Shown: positions 1-4,934 of the stretch, piece by piece | Layout of the letters: each line of letters opens with the position of its first letter | Position numbering within the stretch: the stretch's first letter is position 1 | Assembly: GCA_031411575.1 (NCBI GenBank) | Contig: JANOBJ010000037.1 | Location: 1 to 7,578, forward strand | Direction: 5' to 3' | Source: JANOBJ01 sp031411575 | Lineage (GTDB): Bacteria > Pseudomonadota > Gammaproteobacteria > Burkholderiales > Burkholderiaceae_C | DNA length: 7,578 bases | Notes under the pieces: generated by a model | Databases searched by the model: none | What the model was told of the DNA's origin: nothing | Seen by the model: the letters and a program-made list of their open reading frames with translations, nothing else | Position numbers and translations under genes: made by a program

Positions 1-69
1 ATGTGCGGGGTGTAGATTCTTGGGGTCTACATAACGTTTGGGGGCAATTCCATGCCCTTCAGCGTCGAC
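1..69 (+). other. Degraded or erroneous transketolase segment at window edge
   Basis: In frame 1 these codons read M C G V stop I L G V Y I T F G G N S M P F S V D, joining without a gap to the well-conserved SRNAIRMAALMKQR. From memory, the family reads about M N G V A L H G G Y I P Y G G T F L T F S D Y here. M, G, V, G, Y, I, GG, F and S therefore stay in register while the other positions differ, and an Ala is replaced by TAG. The changes are substitutions with no indel, and they stop abruptly near base 70. This fits a low-quality or mixed contig end better than slow decay, but a real pseudogene edge is not excluded. Confidence 0.6.
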
Positions 70-759
70 AGCCGCAACGCCATCCGCATGGCCGCGCTGA
101 TGAAGCAGCGCGTGATCCACGTGTTCACGCACGACTCGATCGGTCTGGGCGAAGACGGCCCCACGCACCAGTCCATCGAGCATGCCGCCAGCCTGCGCCT
201 GATCCCCAATCTCGATGTCTGGCGTCCCGCCGACACGGCCGAGACCGCCGTCGCCTGGGCCGTGGCGCTGGAGAACAAGAGCCGACCGACTGCGCTGCTG
301 CTGTCGCGCCAGAACCTGCCCTACGCGCCCAAGGACGATCTGGGCAATATCAGCCGTGGCGCCTACGTGCTGTCTGAACCCGCGCAGGTGGGCCAGAACA
401 AGAAGGCCCAGGCCGTGATCATCGCCACCGGCTCCGAGGTGCAGCTGGCGCTTCGGGCGCAGGAGTTGCTTGCTATGAAAAACATAGCAGTACGCGTCGT
501 ATCCATGCCCAGTACCACCGCATTTGACCGCCAGACCGTGGCCTACAGGAGCGAGGTGCTGCCCAAAGGCCTGCCGCGCGTGGCGGTGGAAATGGGCGCC
601 ACCGACGGCTGGTGGAAGTACGGCTGCGCGGCCGTGGTCGGCATCGACACCTATGGCGAATCGGCACCCGCACCGGTGCTGTTCAAGCATTTCGGCTTCA
701 CGCCGGAAAACCTTGCGCAAACTGTTCAGGCAGTCTTGAAACGCAAGGTTTCAGCGTAG
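52..759 (+). CDS. tkt: Transketolase, C-terminal part (5' truncated)
   Basis: Transketolase is a cytoplasmic, thiamine-diphosphate-dependent enzyme that moves two-carbon ketol units between sugar phosphates in the pentose phosphate and Calvin pathways. The 235 residues read here cover the end of the pyrimidine-binding domain and the whole C-terminal domain. The signature GEDGPTHQ lies at residues 33-40, followed by the typical SIEHAASLRLIPNLDVWRPAD and ALLLSRQNLP blocks. Full-length enzymes are about 670 residues, so roughly the last third is present. The ATG at 52 is only the first start after an in-frame TAG at 13-15. It is not a natural start, because family similarity continues upstream in the same frame to base 1. 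Two oddities are inside the gene: an AT-rich palindrome encoding residues 140-146, and an unusual C-terminus (NLAQTVQAVLKRKVSA) followed by a second displaced one. gap follows, the usual partner in Burkholderiales. Identity is near certain; whether the gene is functional is unclear. Confidence 0.9.
   Translation: MPFSVDSRNAIRMAALMKQRVIHVFTHDSIGLGEDGPTHQSIEHAASLRLIPNLDVWRPADTAETAVAWAVALENKSRPTALLLSRQNLPYAPKDDLGNISRGAYVLSEPAQVGQNKKAQAVIIATGSEVQLALRAQELLAMKNIAVRVVSMPSTTAFDRQTVAYRSEVLPKGLPRVAVEMGATDGWWKYGCAAVVGIDTYGESAPAPVLFKHFGFTPENLAQTVQAVLKRKVSA
471..489. repeat. AT-rich palindrome inside the transketolase coding sequence
   Basis: TGCTATG (471-477) and CATAGCA (483-489) form a perfect 7-bp stem around an AAAAA loop. 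The stretch contributes the residues L A M K N I A to the protein without breaking the frame. It uses codons that are rare in this GC-rich gene (CTT, ATA, followed by GTA), so it stands out as foreign. It resembles, from memory, one half of an abundant short palindromic repeat of Comamonadaceae genomes with a TTGCTAT...ATAGC core. The hairpin itself is directly visible; membership in that repeat family is not proved. Confidence 0.55.
737..753. repeat. Hairpin over the transketolase 3' end
   Basis: TGAAAC (737-742) and GTTTCA (748-753) form a perfect 6-bp stem with the loop GCAAG. It lies over the last sense codons, just before the TAG at 757-759. No T-run follows, so it is not a classical terminator. 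It could modestly affect mRNA 3' stability or be part of a mobile palindromic element. Confidence 0.45.
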
Positions 760-790
760 GCTAACAACTATGCGAAGCATTTGTTAGGCC
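759..790. repeat. Bulged stem-loop just after the transketolase stop
   Basis: Three paired blocks stack into one hairpin: GGC/GCC (759-761 with 788-790), TAACAA/TTGTTA (762-767 with 781-786) and ATGC/GCAT (770-773 with 777-780). The loop is GAA, CT (768-769) bulges on one arm and G787 on the other. The outer blocks GGCTAAC and GTTAGGC recall integron attC boxes, with one mismatch in the first. At 32 bases the structure is far shorter than known attC sites, and no T-run follows for a terminator. Confidence 0.5.
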
Positions 791-798
791 GAAGCTAA

Positions 799-840
799 AA
801 CGTGGCCGACACAGTGCGCGCGGTGCTGGCGAAAAAGTAA
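799..840 (+). pseudogene. Displaced second transketolase C-terminus
   Basis: In the same frame as the transketolase gene, 799-840 reads N V A D T V R A V L A K K stop. This matches the kind of C-terminus expected for a Burkholderiales transketolase and aligns with the active end N L A Q T V Q A V L K R K (8 of 13 identical, the others mostly similar). The nucleotide identity of the two tails is only about half, so this is not a recent tandem copy. The tail is cut off from the gene by the stop at 757-759 and probably is the original 3' end left behind after a replacement. Confidence 0.6.
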
Positions 841-867
841 AGCCTGCGGGCCTGGTTTTTGTGTTTC

Positions 868-873
868 AAGGAG
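868..873 (+). promoter_or_regulatory. Ribosome binding site of gap
   Basis: AAGGAG sits seven bases before the ATG at 881, a strong Shine-Dalgarno match that fixes the GAPDH start. Confidence 0.8.
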
Positions 874-880
874 AACGATC

Positions 881-1879
881 ATGACCATCAAAGTAGGCAT
901 CAACGGCTTCGGCCGCATCGGCCGCAACGTGCTGCGCTCGGCGGTACAGAACTTCCCCGACATCGAGATCGTGGGCATCAACGACCTGCTGGAGCCGCAC
1001 TACCTGGCCTACATGCTGCAGTACGACTCGGTGCACGGCCGCTTCAAGGGCGACGTGTCGGTGGACGGCAACACCCTGATCGTCAACGGCAAGAAGATTC
1101 GCCTGACCCAGGAACGTGACCCGGCCAACCTGAAGTGGAACGAAATTGGCGCCGATACCGTTTTGGAGGCCACCGGCCTTTTCCTGGACAAGGCATCGGG
1201 TGAAAAACACCTGGCCGCCGGCGCGAAAAAGGTCATCTTCTCGGCGCCGTCAAAAGATGACACACCCATGTTCGTGTTCGGCGTGAACCACAAAACCTAC
1301 AAGGGCGAGGCCATCATCTCCAATGCGTCGTGCACCACCAACTGCCTGGCGCCCCTGGCCAAGGTGCTGCATGACAAATGGGGCATCAAGCGCGGCCTCA
1401 TGACCACCGTGCACGCTGCCACCGCCACGCAAAAAACCGTGGACGGCCCGAGCAACAAGGATTGGCGCGGCGGCCGCGGCATCCTGGAGAACATCATCCC
1501 CAGCAGCACCGGCGCGGCCAAGGCGGTCGGCGTGGTGATCCCCGAGCTCAACAAGAAACTCACCGGCATGAGCTTTCGCGTGCCCACCAGTGACGTGTCG
1601 GTCGTCGACCTGACGTGTGAACTCAACAAGGAAGCGACCCTCAAGGAAATCTGCGCCGAAATGAAAGCGCAGAGCGAGGGCGCGCTGAAAGGCATCCTCG
1701 GCTACACCGAAGACAAGGTAGTGGCCACCGATTTCCGCGGCGAGACTTGCACCAGCGTGTTCGACGCCGATGCCAGCATCGCGCTCGACAGCACCTTCGT
1801 CAAACTGGTCGCCTGGTACGACAACGAATGGGGCTACTCCAACAAGTGCCTGGAGATGGTGCGGGTGGTGGCCCGGTAA
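881..1879 (+). CDS. gap: Glyceraldehyde-3-phosphate dehydrogenase, type I
   Basis: This cytoplasmic enzyme oxidises glyceraldehyde 3-phosphate to 1,3-bisphosphoglycerate with phosphate and NAD+, in glycolysis and, in reverse, gluconeogenesis or CO2 fixation. The 332 residues match the usual family length. The Rossmann fingerprint NGFGRIGRNVLR lies at 8-19, and the NAD-preferring acidic residue follows in GIND (Asp35). The active-site block SNASCTTNCLAPLAK places the catalytic Cys at 151. The catalytic His is at 178 in TTVHAAT, and the conserved DGPSNKDWRGGR and WYDNEWGYSNK blocks follow. All key residues are present and the gene appears intact. The start is supported by AAGGAG. The gene lies 121 bases after the current transketolase stop and 40 after the displaced one, so co-transcription with tkt, as in relatives, is likely. 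Codon use is GC-rich and typical of a highly expressed housekeeping gene. Confidence 0.97.
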   Translation: MTIKVGINGFGRIGRNVLRSAVQNFPDIEIVGINDLLEPHYLAYMLQYDSVHGRFKGDVSVDGNTLIVNGKKIRLTQERDPANLKWNEIGADTVLEATGLFLDKASGEKHLAAGAKKVIFSAPSKDDTPMFVFGVNHKTYKGEAIISNASCTTNCLAPLAKVLHDKWGIKRGLMTTVHAATATQKTVDGPSNKDWRGGRGILENIIPSSTGAAKAVGVVIPELNKKLTGMSFRVPTSDVSVVDLTCELNKEATLKEICAEMKAQSEGALKGILGYTEDKVVATDFRGETCTSVFDADASIALDSTFVKLVAWYDNEWGYSNKCLEMVRVVAR

Positions 1880-1892
1880 TTCGGCGCGGCGC

Positions 1893-1908
1893 GCGGGCTT
1901 TCGCCCGC
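1893..1908 (+). terminator. Possible gap terminator hairpin
   Basis: GCGGGC (1893-1898) and GCCCGC (1903-1908) form a perfect 6-bp GC stem with a TTTC loop, 14 bases after the gap stop. No T-run follows, so it is at best a weak or Rho-assisted terminator. Confidence 0.35.
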
Positions 1909-1929
1909 TGTCGGTACCCATCCGGCGGT

Positions 1930-1950
1930 GCATGCTACAACTTGGCATGC
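1930..1950 (+). promoter_or_regulatory. Possible extended -10 with twin GCATGC sites
   Basis: TGCTACAAC (1933-1941) resembles an extended -10 element (TGnTATAAT). The palindrome GCATGC occurs at 1930-1935 and 1945-1950, bracketing it. Initiation 6-8 bases downstream would fall on the ATG at 1947, giving a leaderless or nearly leaderless protease mRNA. This would fit the lack of a convincing Shine-Dalgarno before that ATG. No good -35 is visible, so this remains weak. Confidence 0.25.
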
Positions 1951-3743
1951 GCCGCTTTTTGTTTTTTGTTGGTGTGTGCGTGCTCGGCGCTGCCGCTATG
2001 GCCGGGCAGCCGGTGCGCGGGTTGATCGTCACCTTGCAACCGCGCGACGTTACACCCGGGGCGCCTACGGTCATCGAACCGCGCCGGGAGGACCGACTGG
2101 CCGCGGTGGCGCGTGAGGCGGGCGTGGCCCTGCACAGCCAGCGCCCATTGGGCCAACCTGGCCGCCATCTTCTGCGGCTGCCCGCGGTGATGCAGGGCGC
2201 GGCACTCGACGCCACCTTGCGCCGGCTGCGCCTGCACCCCGAGGTGTTGGCGGTCGAACCCGACGTGCTGATCAAGCGCCTGGCCATTCCCAACGACCCG
2301 GATTTCGCCACCCAGTGGTACCTGCAGACGCCTCTGGTGTTCGCGGCCGCCATCAACACGCCGCCGGCGTGGGACCGCACCACGGGCAGCGCTGCCATCA
2401 CCGTGGCGGTGCTGGACACCGGCATCCGGCCCCACCCGGACTTGGCCGGTCGTACGGTGGCCGGTCATGACTTTGTGAGCGAGGTCGAGTTCGGCGGCGA
2501 TGGCGACGGCCGCGATGCCGACCCCACCGACCCCGGCGACTGGGTCACCGCCACGGGCAACAACCCGGCCGTCCAGCAGCTGGTCGATCTGAAGCTCTGC
2601 GATGTGGGCAACAGCTCCTGGCACGGCACCTTCATTGCCGGGCAGATCGCCGCGGCCACGCAGAACGCAGCCGGCATCGCGGGGGTTGACTGGCGCGGGC
2701 GCGTGCTGCCGGTGCGCATCTCGGGAAAGTGCGGCGCCTTTCTGAGTGACATCCTGGACGGCATGCGTTGGGCCGCCGGGCTGCCGGTGGCGGGTGCGCC
2801 GGCCAATGCCACGCCAGCCCGTGTGATCAACCTGAGTTTTGGCGGCGACACCGCCTGCAGCCCGGCCTACCAGGCCACGATTGACGAGGTAACGGCTGCT
2901 GGCGCGCTGGTGGTGGTGGCGGCGGGCAACGAGTCGCGCCCGCTGCGCCGACCGGCCGATTGCCGCGGCGTGCTGGCGGTGGGAGCAGTGCAGACCGATG
3001 GCCTCAAGACCTTCTACTCCAACACCGGCGCCGGTCTGATGGCGCCCGGTGGCAGCGGCAACGGCGCGCTGCGTCTGTATTCCACCGACAACACTGGTGC
3101 GCAAGGCCCCGGCGCCGAGAGCTACGGCTACAAGCAGGGAACCAGTTTCTCGGCGCCTCTGGCGGTGGGCGTGGCTGCGCTGATGCTGGCGGTCAACCCG
3201 GCGCTCACCCCTTCGCAGATCGCGGCGCGGCTGCAGGCGGGTGCGCGGCCGCATGTGTTCAACGCGTTCGCGCCCACCTGCAGCGAGACGACCGCTGCGC
3301 CCTGCAACTGCACCCCGCAAACCTGCGGCGCCGGCCTGCTGGATGCGCTGGCGTCGGTGCAGCTGGCGCTGGGGCCGGCGGTGCGGATCGCGGCCGTTTC
3401 GCCACCAGTGGCCGGCGCCACGGTGGTGCTGGACGGCCGCACCAGCGCCGCCGTGCCGGGCGCCGCGCTGGTGTCGTTTGAATGGACGCAGCTGTCGGGC
3501 ACCCCCGTGGCGATCCAGGGTGCCGCCACCGCGCTGGCGCAGGTGGCGTTGCCAGCGCAGGCCGGCACATTCGTGTTTCGGTTGCAGGTGACGGACAGCG
3601 AAGGGCGCACCGGCGCGGATCAGATCACCCTCACCTCAACGGCGCCGCCTTCAGGTGGCGGCGGGGGCGCGGCGGGCTGGCTGTGGGGCGCGGGGCTGTG
3701 GGCGCTCGCGCTCTTGGCAGCCTGGCGGCGTCTGCGGCGCTAA
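1947..3743 (+). CDS. Secreted subtilisin-like serine protease (S8) with GlyGly-CTERM-like tail
   Basis: A predicted exported endopeptidase of 598 residues. A signal peptide occupies 1-20 (MRRF, a hydrophobic run, then AMAG), which is why I choose the ATG at 1947 over the ATG at 1932. A propeptide-like region follows to about 107. The S8 catalytic domain spans about 145-475 and carries all triad residues: Asp157 in VAVLDTG, His226 in SSWHGTF and Ser400 in GTSFSAP, with the oxyanion Asn328 in VAAGNES. Residues 180-200 form an Asp/Gly-rich loop that could bind calcium. Eight cysteines outside the signal peptide (218, 262, 304, 339, 445, 453, 455, 460) suggest disulfides and an extracytoplasmic location. 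An Ig/PKD-like beta domain covers about 476-565. The C-terminus has SGGGGG at 569-574, a hydrophobic helix at about 575-593 and the end RRLRR, the layout of GlyGly-CTERM signals cut by rhombosortase. The substrate is unknown. The frame is open upstream into gap, but that part shows no family similarity. Confidence 0.93.
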   Translation: MRRFLFFVGVCVLGAAAMAGQPVRGLIVTLQPRDVTPGAPTVIEPRREDRLAAVAREAGVALHSQRPLGQPGRHLLRLPAVMQGAALDATLRRLRLHPEVLAVEPDVLIKRLAIPNDPDFATQWYLQTPLVFAAAINTPPAWDRTTGSAAITVAVLDTGIRPHPDLAGRTVAGHDFVSEVEFGGDGDGRDADPTDPGDWVTATGNNPAVQQLVDLKLCDVGNSSWHGTFIAGQIAAATQNAAGIAGVDWRGRVLPVRISGKCGAFLSDILDGMRWAAGLPVAGAPANATPARVINLSFGGDTACSPAYQATIDEVTAAGALVVVAAGNESRPLRRPADCRGVLAVGAVQTDGLKTFYSNTGAGLMAPGGSGNGALRLYSTDNTGAQGPGAESYGYKQGTSFSAPLAVGVAALMLAVNPALTPSQIAARLQAGARPHVFNAFAPTCSETTAAPCNCTPQTCGAGLLDALASVQLALGPAVRIAAVSPPVAGATVVLDGRTSAAVPGAALVSFEWTQLSGTPVAIQGAATALAQVALPAQAGTFVFRLQVTDSEGRTGADQITLTSTAPPSGGGGGAAGWLWGAGLWALALLAAWRRLRR

Positions 3744-3776
3744 CCCGGCGCAATGGATGCTGAGCGGACTGGCTTG

Positions 3777-3795
3777 GCTGGTCGGTTCGGCCGGC
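3777..3795 (+). terminator. Weak hairpin in the convergent intergenic gap
   Basis: GCTGGTC (3777-3783) and GGCCGGC (3789-3795) can pair over seven positions in plus-strand RNA using two G-U pairs, with the loop GGTTC. It lies between the protease stop and the converging reductase stop. No T-run follows, and on the minus strand the stem has mismatches. It is the only candidate terminator in this 52-bp gap. Confidence 0.2.
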
Positions 3796-4860
3796 CTACA
3801 CATCGCCCCAGCCCGTGAGCCCGCCCCAACCGGTGACGCGTTCCCACAGGCCTTTTTTCTCGGGCTCGGCAGCAAAAAACGCATCGGCCCGCACCCGGGC
3901 CGCGTCGGCGCCCCGCTCGGCCGCGAGGTTTTTCACGGCGTCCACCATCGGCGGGGGACCCGCCACGTAGATGCGCGCGCTGGACAGGTTCTGAAAGTCT
4001 TCGCCCACCGCCTCGTGCAGCATGCCCTGGCGCGAGCGTGAGTGCTGGCCCGAGGAGAACACCGGGACGAAACGGAAGCCGCGCTCGCGCATGCGCGTCG
4101 TGAGGCGCGAGCCGGCGTACAGGTCGTCCGCGCCGCGCACGCCGTGGTAGACATGAATCTGCTTCGGCGGCACGCCGTCGTCCAGTGCCGCGTCCAGCAC
4201 CGACAGGATGGGCGCCAGCCCGGTGCCGCCCGCCAGCAGCAGCAAGGGGCCCCGCTTGGCGCTTTCCGGGTCGTCCCAGAAGGCATCGCCAAACGGCCCG
4301 CGGACCTCAACCGGGTCGCCCACCTTGAGCTGGTTGGCCACGTACTGGCTGACCACGCCGTTGGGCACCATGCGGATATGAAACTCCAACTGGCCCTGGC
4401 CAGGCTGGTTCGCCATCGAGTAGCTGCGGGCCGGCAGTTTGCCAAAACGCAGCTTGGCAAACTGGCCTGGACGGAAGGCAAACGAGGCGCCTGCCGGCGG
4501 GCTGAGTGTGAGCACCACCACGTCATGCGCGACCCGACCGATGTGGTACACGCGGGTCAGCAGCTTGACCATCGGCAGGGGTGCCGCTGCCGGCGACAGC
4601 CAGCGCACCTGCACGTCGGACACCACGCGGGCACGGCAAGCCAGGATCACGCCCATGGCGCGCTCCTCCTCGCTCAGCGCGTCCGGGCTGTAGCGGTCCA
4701 GCGTCACCTGGCCGGACAGCAACTGGCTCTTGCAGCTGCCGCATTCGCCCGTGCCACAGCCGTGGGGATAGGGCACGCCGGCATCCAGCGCGGCTTCCAG
4801 GATGCGCAGCCGGCCGGCCTCAATCTGCTGCGGCCACTGGGTGATGTTGATCAAGGCCAT
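3796..4860 (-). CDS. 2Fe-2S ferredoxin / FAD / NAD(P)H oxidoreductase
   Basis: A soluble, presumably cytoplasmic electron-transfer flavoprotein of 354 residues, built like the reductase components of oxygenases and like CDP-6-deoxy-glucoseen reductase. A plant-type [2Fe-2S] ferredoxin domain (about 1-92) has its four ligands at Cys35, Cys40, Cys43 and Cys75. The FAD-binding barrel (about 97-195) shows RSYSMAN at 145-151. The nucleotide-binding domain has GGTGLAPILS at 211-220 and AGPPPMV at 300-306. It would take hydride from NAD(P)H to FAD and pass single electrons through the iron-sulfur cluster to a partner. The 25-residue tail after about 329 is less typical and ends in a short W/G-rich repeat (VTGWGGLTGWGDV). 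The gene follows the cytochrome b fusion on the same strand after 74 bases, so the two are probably one operon and the cytochrome a plausible partner. The start at 4860 has only a weak Shine-Dalgarno. No oxygenase gene is nearby. Confidence 0.88.
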   Translation of the reverse strand: MALINITQWPQQIEAGRLRILEAALDAGVPYPHGCGTGECGSCKSQLLSGQVTLDRYSPDALSEEERAMGVILACRARVVSDVQVRWLSPAAAPLPMVKLLTRVYHIGRVAHDVVVLTLSPPAGASFAFRPGQFAKLRFGKLPARSYSMANQPGQGQLEFHIRMVPNGVVSQYVANQLKVGDPVEVRGPFGDAFWDDPESAKRGPLLLLAGGTGLAPILSVLDAALDDGVPPKQIHVYHGVRGADDLYAGSRLTTRMRERGFRFVPVFSSGQHSRSRQGMLHEAVGEDFQNLSSARIYVAGPPPMVDAVKNLAAERGADAARVRADAFFAAEPEKKGLWERVTGWGGLTGWGDV

Positions 4861-4934
4861 GGGTCAGGGCTTTCAGCGGTGCGCAAGCGCGCCAGCGGGA
4901 AGTACAGGTCGGCAGTCGGCCACAGGCACCACCT

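Larger units (their letters stand above)
712..801. other. 90-bp insertion-like segment replacing the transketolase 3' end
   Basis: The five bases AAAAC occur at 707-711 and again at 797-801. The 90 bases from 712 to 801 are exactly 30 codons, so the sequence after the second AAAAC resumes in the original transketolase frame. The segment encodes an alternative C-terminus (after the shared Asn: LAQTVQAVLKRKVSA, stop at 757-759) and then two hairpins (737-753 and 759-790). It is less GC-rich than its surroundings. The arrangement looks like an insertion with a 5-bp target duplication, or a recombination scar that supplied a substitute gene end. No transposase or clear terminal inverted repeats are present. 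Confidence 0.5.

Noticed and set aside
759..790. Integron attC site
   Set aside because: Only about 32 bases, no separate L boxes, one mismatch in the first R box, and no integrase or cassette nearby; kept only as a structural observation.
842..860. Terminator (short GC stem then TTTTT) before gap
   Set aside because: Only about three base pairs can form in the stem, and the T-run is followed closely by the gap ribosome binding site.
1770..1946. Upstream extension of the protease reading frame into the end of gap
   Set aside because: It overlaps the conserved GAPDH C-terminus in another frame and shows no family similarity; the signal peptide begins at 1947.
1977..1979. Lipoprotein cysteine (Cys11) in the protease signal peptide
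   Set aside because: The residues before it (V-G-V) do not fit a lipobox, and a normal signal-peptidase site AMAG follows.
1250..3320. Long minus-strand open frames across gap and the protease
   Set aside because: They are antisense to two genes with intact catalytic motifs and have low-complexity, shadow-like translations.
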